From Phymatolithon calcareum (lineage: Eukaryota > Rhodophyta > Florideophyceae > Hapalidiales): a stretch of DNA of 64,000 bases. Positions 34,506 through 44,622 of the stretch are shown here, one piece after another (within the stretch, counting starts at the first letter, position 1; every line of letters starts with the position of its first letter). Location: NCBI GenBank assembly GCA_977006965.1, contig OZ345355.1, positions 1,674,001 through 1,738,000 of the forward strand, given 5' to 3'. The position numbers and the translations under genes were made by a program. The notes beneath the pieces are model-generated. The model was not told the DNA's origin, searched no databases, and saw only the letters and a program-made list of their open reading frames with translations.

Positions 34506-34663
34506 GACATGAGCCGGTGTAAATCGAAACTCACAAGAACCAATCGTTCGCTTACAGCGATATGCCAAATTCGCACGCACACGCCTGATTTGTGTCGTGT
34601 CTAACAGGGCAGATCGCTCGAGATTCCAACTGATTCGAACCAACTGATTCGAACAATCTACCG

Positions 34664-34995
34664 GTGGTTCTCCACGTAAGAGAAAGGTCGACACGTTTGC
34701 GATGCCTACGGCTGATATTCAACAGAGCACCTCTTTGGAGAAAATCAGTACTAGGTGCATACTTTGGTGTCACAGCCGTGATTGAGCTGGTCGCGTTCCA
34801 ACGCATCCTATCTTCATCCAAGATTAGTCCTGAAATTGAATATGAATATAAGCGACTCAATAGAGCACTTGTTGGGAGAGAAATACGAATCAAGAATATA
34901 ACTGAATAGTCAAACTACGTTAGCTTAGAAAATCGTGCAAAAGCGGCCCTGTTACTCTTGAAGAGAGGCCTTGGGAGCTTTTAAAATAAATCAAC
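34664..34995 (+). pseudogene. LINE-D C-terminus and 3' end
   Basis: The coding tail (to 34909) contains FGVTAVIELVAFQRILSSS and EYEYKRLNRALVGREIRIK, paralogous to 20041-20271. The UTR ends GGCCTTGGGAGCTTTTAAAA with ATAAATCAAC and ATATCCCC just after. The parent LINE's reverse transcriptase is not in this window, so its clade is unknown. Confidence 0.55.
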
Positions 34996-35414
34996 ACATA
35001 TCCCCTCTAAGAGTACACGCAATACTGCAAGATAGCTGGCTAACCTAGTATTTTTTTGACTGCCGAATGTCAGATACCAAACAAAAATATCCAATGGGAA
35101 TGGAATATCATAGTCTTGCTTCATTAAGAGAAACAGATTATGAGCAAGAATGCCCAAAGAGCTCCTTCGTGTGCGCCTGGCGATACAGTGTGGTACTTAT
35201 GAAAGCTTCGAAGTTGTCGACATCTAGGGCGTCAGACTAATGAAGCTATGTCAAATAGAACCCTGGGAGTTCCGCTGACAGCGCCTGCTCTCGAAGTTAA
35301 CACAAAGGTATGGAATGGCTGTGGAAGGGACGAAAGACGATGCGGCAGAGCTGAAACTCCAAACGCTCGACCGCATGCGACAATCGAGCACGCCAACTGA
35401 CATCCAAGATAGAT

Positions 35415-35712
35415 GTTTGTTTGTTTGTTTATTGCATGATGTTCGAGCAACAGTGTTAAGGTACCTCACATCTAGGAGGCCTCTAAGATGTTCACGAGAT
35501 GGATCCATTCTGGGTACTCGCGTGGCTGCTTCCCGCGAGTACTGCGGCACAGCACTACACGGCAAAATCCGTGTGCCCTTCGCGGAACGTAATTCAATTC
35601 TTGCTTGTGACAGGACTCGAACCGGCGACCTCACATTCCTTCCTGTATCATACCGAGGCATGCGCACAGTGCGCGGAGGCAGTTTTACCACTATACCACA
35701 GGTGGTAAGATA
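35415..35712 (-). mobile_element. SINE1, tRNA-derived, complete
   Basis: On the minus strand the element starts with a tRNA-like head: A box TGGTATAGTGG (about 35698) and a perfect B box GGTTCGAGTCC (about 35625). A body of about 180 bases is shared with 3936-4052, and the end is TGCAATAAACAAACAAACAAAC. Pol III promoter, body and microsatellite tail are the three parts expected of a SINE. The CAAA tail is of the same kind as the GAAA tail of LINE-A, which suggests, without proving, mobilisation by a LINE of that group. Confidence 0.75.
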
Positions 35713-35729
35713 GATGTACCCTCCGGAGA

Positions 35730-36200
35730 GTCTGGGAACAGCAAAAAGAACGCCGTGCCATGAAATGGTTTTGGGGGATGATTGCGGTCCTACGCTGGTG
35801 GAAGGAAAGCAGTGAAGTTTACTTGTCTTTTTCCAAGAATGGTCTACCAAACCAAGCAGTGAGGATGAGAGAAAGAAAGCACATAATTCTCTGCGCAAGA
35901 CGGTTTGTAGTCCACGTTCCTAGAAATAGGCTGAGCTGATAGACGAAATGGACAGTGAAGAAGCATGAGCAACTATTACACTCAACGATATCCTCAAGAA
36001 GCCTACATGGACCCCTACAGAGGAGAACAACCTAGCCCGAGCCATTGACGAGATACTATGAAATTCTGATTAAGGCAGCTGAAGTTTCGTGTCTAGTAGA
36101 AGGCTAAGAAAGGCGCCGACTTTTCTCAAGTTGGGACACATGGTACCTTCTCAATAATTCCTCTTAATTACGATAGATGGTGGGTAACTGCTGAAAAGAT
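35730..36200 (+). pseudogene. LINE-F C-terminal domain and 3' end, copy 2
   Basis: The fragment encodes RKKAHNSLRKT-type sequence in one frame and LKKPTWTPTEENNLARAID in another (about 36000-36060), matching LINE-F at 29738-30025. The 3' UTR near 36100-36160 shares GACACATGGTACCTTCT with the end of LINE-F at 29.65 kb. Stops are frequent. Confidence 0.6.
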
Positions 36201-36479
36201 ATCAAATATGGTTTCTGCAGTTACCCAGCGAAGGACACCAAATTTTGGCCACCTTCGCAGGCCATGAAATAAGCACGCGTTGCGTCATCGATAGAGGACT
36301 ACTAAAGGTTCCGCTGGCCTATGTTTATGCAATCGACATGTTCGGGGAAGTAGATTCCAAGATTGATAGTATCGTCTTTGACAAGCCAGCTTCGGGTAGA
36401 AACAGAAAACGCTGGAGCCGAGCTGGAACAGGAAGCGCTTGAATGAATCTGAGGATCATACTTTGTAACTGGCATTCAG

Positions 36480-36680
36480 ATTGACCCAGTTTTCCACGAC
36501 CTCGAGAGCGGCAAGAAGAACGCCTCGCCAGAATAATGACGTTTGCCAAAGATGGTCCTCCAAAACCTGCAGTGAGACTCACAGAAAGAAAACATAGAAT
36601 TCTTTTGGCGAGAGGGTTTGTAGCCCACTTCCCGGGATTCCCCCGAATCTGATTAAAGAAAGAAGAAAGAAAGGTTGATG
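36480..36680 (+). pseudogene. LINE-F C-terminal domain, copy 3
   Basis: One frame reads VRLTERKHRILLARGFVAHF (about 36570-36630), aligned with RMKESRHKILCARWFLGHF of LINE-F. It ends near GATTAAAGAAAGAAGAAAGA at 36650-36672, a GAAA-type tail. It may be a separate truncated insertion. Confidence 0.5.
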
Positions 36681-36689
36681 ATTGAAGAA

Positions 36690-37196
36690 ATGGGCAGTCA
36701 AGAAGCATGAGCAGATGGAAAATTCAATGGACCACGGTGTAGATTGCGGGATTCTGTTTGCCGAACTCTTCCGTCACTGGTCTGCAGTTGATGGACATTT
36801 CCTGGCCTGCTTGTCATGTGAAGCCACAGAAGCGCTCACAGGACGAATACTTATAACGTCCTGATCGCCTCTTCAATACCGGTGCTTCTATCAAGTGCCT
36901 ATAGTGGAGGTGCTCCTCATGTGCAGACTGTACTTGTGCCGGATTCGAGTTCCGTCTCTTTAGTGTTATTGTCCGTTCTCGATCCTCGTCGCCGCAAAAT
37001 TTACCGGCCACTTGTCTATACATTCTCCGTCGCTTACAGTGGGCCCTGTTACTTTGGTAAGCCATCTGACCTCCCCATATGGGTATTCGCTTACCTGCCC
37101 ATGGTGGGTCATCATCAATCTAGTGATTTGTCTCTGTTTAGTACTTAGGTCATTGACGAACAAGTATCATCCATCAACTGTCTACCATCGAGTATC
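36690..37196. other. no gene recognised
   Basis: Short open frames only; no repeat ends or protein motifs recognised. The right end is the LINE-B target site. Confidence 0.35.
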
Positions 37197-37208
37197 TACG
37201 ATGGACTA

Positions 37209-38877
37209 GACTTCAGTGCATGCCAACAGAATGGCGTAGGGCAACCCTGATTCCCATTCACAAGAAAAGACCGGCACATATTCCAAGCAACTACCGGCCT
37301 ATTTCGCTGTTGCGTCAAGTCCGGAAAATTATCGACTCCGCGATGGACTCGGCAATACGGGAGCGGTACAAATTCCACAGATTCCAGTTGGGATTTCAGA
37401 AGAACAAAAGCACGGAACTCGCGACTTTGAGAGCGACAAGCACGATGAAGAAAGGCCACCGCTTCATTGCCGTCCTAGACCTATCCTCTGCTTATGACCG
37501 CGTCCCTCGCAGCATCCTGCAATGCAGAGTCGAGAGATGTCTACCCCCGTACATCGCCGAAATGGTAAAATACCTACTGAAACCGTCATGGGTATCCACG
37601 GTAGGTGACGAGGAAAAATGGTGGCTCCTGATCGACCGGGGAGTCCCTCAAGGTTCCCCACTAAGCCAATGTCTGTATAACATGTTCATGGATACGTTCG
37701 CGCAGGACATGGAAAAGGCAAATGTCGAGGCACCCAGCAATCCTGTTTGCAGATGACGTCCAACTGCAAGCGACCAACTCCGTCGGAATGCAGTGGCTTC
37801 TTGACACAGCGGCGCGATGGGCTAGGGAAAATGGAATGGCATGGAATACGAAAAAGGGAAAAAGCAAAGTCCTCATCTACCAAGGACTATTCAAGCGAAA
37901 CTTCCGCCTATCTGATGCGGAACTCCACGAAACAAGACGTCTGGAATACCTTGGCACTACCATCGACAACAAGGGAGTCACTGAGCACGCAACGTTAAAC
38001 AATGCCCGGAAAGCGAATGACGTCATTCTAGGCCTCCGGGATATAGGAATGAACGCCAGGGACCTAACCACAACGAAGAACATTGCAATCTACAAGACAC
38101 TCGTGCAATGCAGGTGGGAGTACTCCCTACACCTCACCCCATGGACGAGATCTATCCAAGCGCAAATCGACCAGGCAGAAGGGCTGTTCTACTACCTCAT
38201 TGTAGGGCGCTTCGCATTCCGCCTGCAGAACCGAATGAGAGCACTATGCAAAATCGTGCCACCGGAAATAAGAAGGGCGCAAATGGGAGAACACTTCGCC
38301 CTCCGCCTAATGAAAGCGAAACAAGAAATCGAGGAAAAGCCTGATTATGAAGGCAAAGCCTTATGTACCTGACACAGCACGACCCTCTTAACTGAACGGG
38401 CTGATAGAGCTGCACGCGGAATGGTCACCCCTAAGGAGGAGATAAATCGCCTCTCTCAAGCATGGGAACAAGAAGAGGAAGGCCTTAAACGAAGAATCCC
38501 CGTGGACGTGACAGAGCCCGCAAACCCGGTTATGCTACGGAAATCGCGAAAGCATCGACAGCTGTGCGTGAAATGGTTCTTCGGACGCTTTCCCCGACGC
38601 GCGCCCACGACCTACGTAGAGAACTTTGGGGAGCTGGCGGAGAAGAGCCTGGATACACTACAACAAAACCTCACGAGACCAAGACTAACCGCGACAGCTG
38701 AGGAGGAAACGATGCAGGCAATGAACAAATTATTGGAGTTAGAAATTATAATGACCGAGGAGATGATTGTATGAGGAAACTCTATCGGAAAGGAAGCACA
38801 GCACACGGGACGCTTCTCTGGTGTCGGAACTACTGGCGTTGAGGGCTTCTAAAATAAAAAACTTACAATTTCCCCTG
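37209..38877 (+). mobile_element. LINE-B, 5'-truncated, with 12-bp target duplication
   Basis: The 1669-bp insertion is flanked by TACGATGGACTA at 37197-37208 and 38878-38889, identical in all 12 bases. It ends GAGGGCTTCTAAAATAAAAA then ACTTACAATTTCCCC; the same end recurs at 45750 (minus) and 61222 (plus). It lacks the endonuclease region and begins inside the reverse transcriptase. Confidence 0.92.
37211..38774 (+). pseudogene. LINE-B reverse transcriptase with C-terminal domain
   Basis: The reverse transcriptase starts at CMPTEWRRATLIPIHKK and shows YRPISLL, LGFQKNKSTELA, VLDLSSAYDRVP, GVPQGSPLS and an intact FADDVQL box at about 37748. A frameshift lies just before that box (about 37730). 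Another frameshift and stop are around 38345-38400. The last 117 codons (38421-38774) form the C-terminal domain with KHRQLCVKWFFGRFPRR and LTRPRLTATAEEE. Catalytic motifs are the best preserved of any LINE here, so this is a relatively young copy. Confidence 0.85.
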
Positions 38878-39773
38878 TACGATGGACTATCGATATCGAT
38901 CAACGGCCAAGTAAACCTATCCATTCAACCCCACACATCTGAGCTATCATTGTTGAACGTCGCATATCGGGCCATTCCCATGGCGGCCCCTGGCATGACC
39001 GGTTCTACACACGCAGAGCAGAATGACGGTGCTCGATGGCAACGCTGGAAAACAATCCGCCATGGTATGACCTGAAAGGAGAGAAAGGACCGGATACAGA
39101 GAAAGAACTAAACGAGCTTTTGCTATTCAGGAAGACCAGCATCGAGTGCATGGAAAACGAAGAAGGAGTGCTCTGAAACCAAGAGACGAGAAGTTAAGTA
39201 GATATCCCTTAGGACACAAAGCCTAATAACGGTAACACCAGCAGCGAACCAACAAGAACACCACATAGAAGGTAGGACCAGGGGTGGTGCCAATCTCATT
39301 GCTCGACATTGCTGTTAGTCGTGCAATTAAACAATTTCAATTTCTCACTACGGTTAGTCAGCAATTCGGATTGCAATTTTAATACTTCCCGCAATAGCCA
39401 AGTTAATTGTTTATTCATGCCTCTTCTCCTAGGTGTACGAAACTTTCGTCTTCTGCGATAGCCTGTTCAACACGCTGGTTGACGTCCTTCACAGTTTGCT
39501 CATCCCAGGAAGAGCGGTTGGATATCTCGAGGCTGTTTGCGAAGGAGTTGCATTAGCTGTTGTACAACTTGTTTCGGCTTCGGTTTCGGAACAGGTAGTA
39601 CCATGGTTGGAAGATTAAAAATTGTTTAGGTGTTATCGCGTGGGTCTGGTACTGTGCTTTTGATAAATGTACGACTTCACTTTTTATATTGACTCTTCTA
39701 TCTGCCTTTTCAGAAACGGCACTCTAGACACCCATACCGTTATACTTGAACGGGTGAATGAATTCAACCATCC

Positions 39774-39957
39774 ATGTAAAATTCTACGTACAGTTACAAC
39801 GTTCCTGAATTCAACCATCCATGTGATCGTTCTGTTGTAGTCGACTGCGTGTTGTAGTCGTCTGCGTGTTGTATTGGTCTGCGTAGGCGACTACAACAGA
39901 ACGATCACATGGATGGTTGAATTCAGGAACGTTGTAACTGTACGTAGAATTTTACAT
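39774..39957. repeat. fold-back repeat, two perfect 70-bp arms
   Basis: Arms 39774-39843 and 39888-39957 are exact reverse complements around a 44-base loop. The loop has three partial copies of a GACTGCGTGTTGTAGTC-like word. The block GAATTCAACCATCCATGT also occurs once more just outside the left arm (39759), as a direct repeat. Perfect arms suggest recent formation or active correction between arms. Confidence 0.9.
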
Positions 39958-39977
39958 ACCGAACACTAGGAGAGCAC

Positions 39978-40619
39978 AAGATATCGCCGCGATGGAGACC
40001 AGAGAGCCGTTCGGTGAAGCGGTAAAGCATATCCAAGCAAACCAATCTTCGCAAGCACTTCGATCGAAATTTCTGGAAATGGAAGGAGACCGCCTAGAAT
40101 CTAAGCGGAAAAGAAAGATACCATACGAAAATACAAGAGAATTGCCAGCAATCCTCAAGTTCCCCAAGGTGAAGCACAGACAACTCGCGCTGCAGTATGC
40201 CTGTGGAAGATTCCCACAGGTGTCAACAACAAGTATGACTGAAGAATTCGGCACCAGAGCCAGAGAGCATATGGAGACCCTTGAACGCACGCTAGCAGGG
40301 TACGAACTCGAAGGAGAAAAACGACTGGAAACAGAAAAGGCGCTAGATGAGCTCTTACTATTTAGCAAGACACTCATAGAACGCATGGAGAACGAAGAAG
40401 GCCTGTATTAATCCGCAGAATGCAAAAAGTGGTCGAGTCCAAGCACCAACAATCCCGTAGAGGACTGAGATAGGACTACTTTGAGTCCTGAGTTTTCCCG
40501 TCTGCCATTCTGGTGGACGTTTTGTGAGCTACACAAAGGTAGGTAGCACCAGAGGAAGCCTTGCCCATATCTTCGGAAGTCTGTGGGGCTTTTAAATAAA
40601 CTTGAAAGGAAAAAAAAAA
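39978..40619 (+). mobile_element. LINE-G, 5'-truncated, 13-bp target duplication
   Basis: The 642-bp insertion is flanked by ACTAGGAGAGCAC at 39965-39977 and 40620-40632, exact in 13 bases. It holds the last 140 codons of the LINE protein, a UTR with the GGTAGGTAGCACCAGAGG block and a hairpin, then GCTTTTAAATAAACTTG and an A-run. It is the longest copy of this family here. Confidence 0.92.
39992..40411 (+). pseudogene. LINE-G protein C-terminus, 139 codons, open
   Basis: The fragment has no stop and ends in the C-terminal domain seen in all LINEs of this window: RQLALQYACGRFPQVSTTSM, then EFGTRAREHMETLERTL, then ALDELLLFSKTLIERMENEE. The part before it is charged and helical. Because the insertion is 5'-truncated, the first ATG is incidental and not a true start. 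Confidence 0.7.
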
Positions 40620-41093
40620 ACTAGGAGAGCACGGCAAAATTATGGCCCGATAGTTATTTAGTTGATTTGGGCAAAAATAGTGCCCTGCTCCCCCGGTGAA
40701 CGCTTATACTGGCCCGAGTTATGTAATAAAATTAGATGCTACCGACAACCAATTACCACGTACTACGCATGATACATTTGAAGTTATCGTTATTTCCGAC
40801 AACTCTGCACTTGTTGAACTGTACTCTCGTACAACCTACCAGCAATTCGAATTGCAATTCTTCATCAGAACCCAATTTGGGTCGAATTGCTACGAATTGC
40901 AATTAATTGCAATAGCAATGGATTGCGCACCACCACTGGGTAGGACGATCCAATTCCAAACTTCCCCACCGCCTATGGAAGGCGGTAGGTTTCAACGGTC
41001 GACACACTGGAAGGTAGCAACTGATGAAGCCTTGCCCGTATATTCGTAAGACTGTGAGACTTTTAAATAAACTTCAATCAAAATAAAGTGCTC

Positions 41094-42043
41094 TTGGTCG
41101 CCAGTCTTCTTCGCCAAACGCCAGTTTACTCTCTGCAATCGCAACAAGAAGCCCCCCAAAGGGGCAAAAAATCTTCGATCCAAAGCTATGGACGTCCTAT
41201 TCCAGTCTCTCTCGCATGCGCCTTGCAAGGCGCTTGGGACCAGGCGTCGCAAGAAGAAATTGATGTCATCACACCCGACCGCGAACCCATAGTTTTTGCT
41301 CATGGGGTGCCATGGTACAGGCGAAAAGTTCTATGCCCGATTGGGGGACTAATTCCCAGTCAGTTCTGGACAGTGCGCACTCCAAATGGAGATTTCATAT
41401 CGGAAAATGGTGGTTTTGGGCATCTGTTGCACCTCAATACATTTCGATGGCATTGGGTCCCGGCATGGATGTAGTGGCGGATTGCGTTTAGCAACCGACA
41501 TTTGTATCCCCCATTTGGTGTGCCGTATAGGGAAACACACGAAATCTTGTTTTAGTTACAAGTCCTAACCTACTCATTTTAGCAAGCAGTAGGAGATCCG
41601 AAAGGGGAATAAATACTGACCCCTATTGCAATAAAACACAGAAAGGCAGAGTCCTCCAGACTTCTCAACACACATGCACCATCAAGGTGGTGCACGCATT
41701 CGCTCAGCAGAGCAATAGCATGACACGCCCTGTGATTGCTTTATGACAATGTTTTCGCAAGGTAACCTTCGAAAAATAGCTGCATGGGCGTCCGTGAAGC
41801 TGAAACTATTCTTGCGAAAATAGACTACAGTGACAGAGCTGGTTAAGTTTTTCGGAATACTCGTCCTCATGACAATGTTTGAGTTCGGCACTAAGAGCGA
41901 TTTATGGAAGTCTACCTGACCGAACAGTTATATCCGGCTCCTTGTTTTTCAAACACTGGAATGTCGAGAGAGAGGTTCACCGCTTACCTTCAATGCATTT
42001 CATTCAGCAGACAAATAAGTGAAAAAGGCAGCATGGGAAAAGT
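41094..42043 (+). pseudogene. PB2 copy 2, PiggyBac-like N-terminal part
   Basis: The best frame is open at 41088-41474, with ITPDREPIVFAHGVPWYRRK followed by an IGGLIPSQFWTVRTPNGDFI run. This matches by order the TTYDAHGVVWRQRDVLEPVG region of PB1. A later part has AAWASVKLK and VKFFGILVLMT (about 41770-41870) in broken frames. It ends at the LINE-C target site, in GTGCCCGTCAATTGA. The catalytic domain is absent. Confidence 0.6.
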
Positions 42044-42056
42044 GCCCGTCAATTGA

Positions 42057-43818
42057 AGAAGAAGAAGAAGTGTAAGTTTTTTATTTAAAAGTTACCAACG
42101 CATCTGCAGACGCTTGGGGCAACTTTGCGAAGGCCATTGGGCCAAAAACAGGGTCTATCGTTCTTGTATGTTAGCGTGGTCGATTTCGACACGATCTGGC
42201 GGAAATATCAAAACCTACCTCTGCCTTAGAGCCTCGAGGGGGAAAAATATTCCACTGTCTTGAGTCGCGGGTTTCAGGTTTCGAGAGTGGCCTTGGCCGC
42301 CTGATACATGGCAAGTATTTCGTCGAGTGCCCTCCTTGTAAAAGCACTTTCTTCATATGATAGCTTGTCTTTTGATAGGCCTGACTTGAGATCTTCGATA
42401 GCATCCTTTCCAGTTTGTCCAGTTAGGTCTATGAGCTCGGAGGTGCTCATCGGCGGGAACATTCCAAATGCCCATTTGATGGCCAGGGTTCTGTACCTCC
42501 TTGACTTGAAGCACAAGTGAGGTGGCAGTGTGGTCTTGATACTCGGGATGGGGCGTTTTTTTCCTTTTTCCACTTTCGTGGCAGCTTCCAGGATCTTTTG
42601 TCTTTGGTATTGCTTGATGTTTGTGCGAGGCGTAGTTTCATACGCCGCTCTGAAGAGGTGAGGGTTTACTTTGGCGTGGGTTACGTCCAGATTTGCGTTT
42701 TCGATCTCCTTCGGTTGTCGCACCTGTGTCGGTTTTGACTCAAGATTTTCCGCGTGCCTCATTAGTCTTCGCACAAACAGTCTTGCAAGTATATCCCTTC
42801 TGTCCTTCGGCTTCACAATACGGCACATCGCTCTGCTTCTATCCGCACTCCTTCTGCCTGGTTTCCCAAATATTTGGCCGAAGAACATCGACTCCACCTT
42901 CTTGATCTCAAGCTCCACTTTGGGTGTCCATGGTGTCAGATGTACTGCATACTCCCACCTCGACTGTACAAGAGACTTGTTTCGACGCCAGGTCCAGAAT
43001 TTTCTGCAGCCCCTTTGCAGAGGTGGCTGTCAGCTTCACATCATCTGCAAAGAGCTTGCACGGCTCTTTCGACACATCTTTGGGGATTAAGTCGAGCTCC
43101 ATGGCAAAGGTGTCCATAAAAATATTGTAGAGACATGGGCTTAGGGGAGAGCCTTGTGCCACCCCCTTGTCGATGGTGAACCATTCGCCGTCGTCATTCT
43201 CGATATATGACGGTTCCAAGAACGGCATAATCATCTCGGATATACTTGGGTCAAGAACCCTTCGTAATCTTCTTGCGAGCGTGTCTCTTGGAACAGAGTC
43301 ATGTGATGCCTTTAAGTCCAAGATAGCGACATAGTTGTGACCTTGCTGTCGGAGAGCTTCTGCGTGGAGAAGGGCAAGCTCTGTCCCTTTGTTTTTCTGG
43401 AATCCCAATTGAGATACATGAAATTTATAGTTTCGTCGTATCAGCTTGTCCAATGCCATCTCGATGATTTTCCGGGTGTGGCTAAGCAGCGAGATGGGAC
43501 GGTAGCTTTCCGGCTTGCTAGTTTCTCCGCCCTTATAGATTGCGACGACTTTCGTTCTTTTCCACTCCAATGGGGTCGTTTGAAGTCGGCCACAGGCTTG
43601 CCATAACGCGAACAACAATCTGGTGCTCAGTTTGGGGTCTATCTTCAGCATCTCGTTCTTAACTTGGTCCAGTCCCGGGGCTTTTCCATTGGGACTCGAT
43701 AAAATTGCCGATTCTATGTCATGGCGGAACGTCCATTCTGGGCTGAATTCTCTGGTGCCGCCTCTCCATGTATTTTTTGCCGAGCATACGTTGGCGATGT
43801 GAGCAAGGAACAAGCTCG
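42057..43818 (-). mobile_element. LINE-C, 5'-truncated, 13-bp target duplication
   Basis: The insertion is flanked by GCCCGTCAATTGA at 42044-42056 and 43819-43831, identical in 13 bases. It is on the minus strand. At its 3' end are the GCGTCTGCAGATGCGT hairpin, CTTTTAAATAAAAA and a TTC microsatellite. It landed in the terminal TCAATTGA-rich part of PB2 DNA, between the PB2 copy on its left and the oppositely oriented copy on its right. Confidence 0.92.
42274..43813 (-). pseudogene. LINE-C reverse transcriptase with internal deletion
   Basis: From 43813 the frame gives NGKAPGLDQVKNEML, SYRPISLLSHTRKI, LGFQKNKGTELALLH, ILDLKASHDSVP, GVAQGSPLSPCLYN and an intact FADDVKL (about 43045). Just after ILDLASK (about 42990) the sequence jumps to SLVQSRWEY-type thumb sequence in another frame. 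Compared with LINE-B, about 290 bp are missing. The rest (42918-42274) is open and ends in the C-terminal domain RTLAIKWAFGMFPPMSTSE. The LINE could not make an active enzyme. Confidence 0.85.
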
Positions 43819-44203
43819 GCCCGTCAATTGAGCGAAATTTTCAGTAAACTAGGCACTATTGTCTATTTGACGGAAAGTTCCATCAATTGAGGGGCACTTT
43901 TCCCTCAATTGAGGGAATAAGATTCATATATTTTTTGCACATGAAAGCTTCTCGCTATCAAGCGCATCAACAGCGCCAAGCTCATAGATGTCTTCAGCAT
44001 CCTCCGTGAAGCAGTTAGTAACAGTAGAAGTGTGGCAAATGTATGTTGTGGGACTATCAAGCGTATTACATAGGGAGAACACAATGTTTGATGTCTTGCA
44101 TTTTCAAATTCTGCAGTTGTTTTGCGCAACAAAAGTAGTCATCATGACCTCTGCAGTCATCTTTTTATTTTTCTTTGGGGTAACGTGGCGCACTCGAATG
44201 CAA

Positions 44204-44397
44204 TAGCGGGAACACCAGCAGCGAACCCACAAGAACACCACATGGTAGGTAGGACGATCCAGGTTCCAAACTTTCCCCACCGCCTATGGAAGGCGGTAGG
44301 TTTCAACGGTCTACAGACTGGAAGGTAGCAACTGAGGAAGCCTTGCCCGTATATTCGTAAGACTGTGAGGCTTTTAAATAAACTCCAATCAAAAAAA
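44204..44397 (+). mobile_element. LINE-E, 194-bp truncated copy, 12-bp target duplication
   Basis: It begins TAGCGGGAACACCAGCAGCG and ends GGCTTTTAAATAAACTCC with an A-run. ACTCGAATGCAA flanks it at 44192-44203 and 44398-44409. This copy shows the uninterrupted UTR around GGTAGGACGATCC that hAT3 split at 39.3 kb. Confidence 0.9.
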
Positions 44398-44622
44398 ACT
44401 CGAATGCAAATGTACGTTCTGGCGCGACTGAACGTCGGCAAGTAATGCGCGTGTCAAATGCTATCGATGAGTTGCTCGCCCGGAACTTCACAAAAACTTC
44501 GCTGCGTCATGTGCTGCTGACACTCTGCATGGGCACCAGAGAATAACAGCCAGCTAAAAACCTAGAAAATCACCAGAAGAGTTAGATGGCACCTATGAAC
44601 TATGAGCGCACTTGTTGAATCT

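Larger units (their letters stand above)
39279..40938. mobile_element. hAT3, non-autonomous hAT element with nested passengers
   Basis: The ends are CAGGGGTGGTGCCAAT (left) and, inward from the right, CAGTGGTGGTGCGCAAT. The 8-bp duplication GGTAGGAC flanks it (39271-39278 and 40939-40946). AATTGCAATT-type words fill both subterminal regions. The 1660-bp element contains no transposase. It has been entered by LINE-G (39978-40619) and holds a fold-back repeat (39774-39957). An ORF at 39433-39618 has no motif I recognise. Confidence 0.9.
39060..41093 (+). mobile_element. LINE-E, split by a hAT insertion
   Basis: The left part has the protein end ELNELLLFRKTSIECMENEE (about 39095-39170) and the first 100 bases of the 3' UTR to GGTAGGAC at 39278. 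After the hAT3 element the UTR resumes at 40947 with GATCCAATTCC, the GGAAGGCGGTAGG block and GACTTTTAAATAAACTTC. The uninterrupted copy at 44204-44397 shows what the empty site looks like and confirms the split. The 5' limit is uncertain. Confidence 0.75.
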
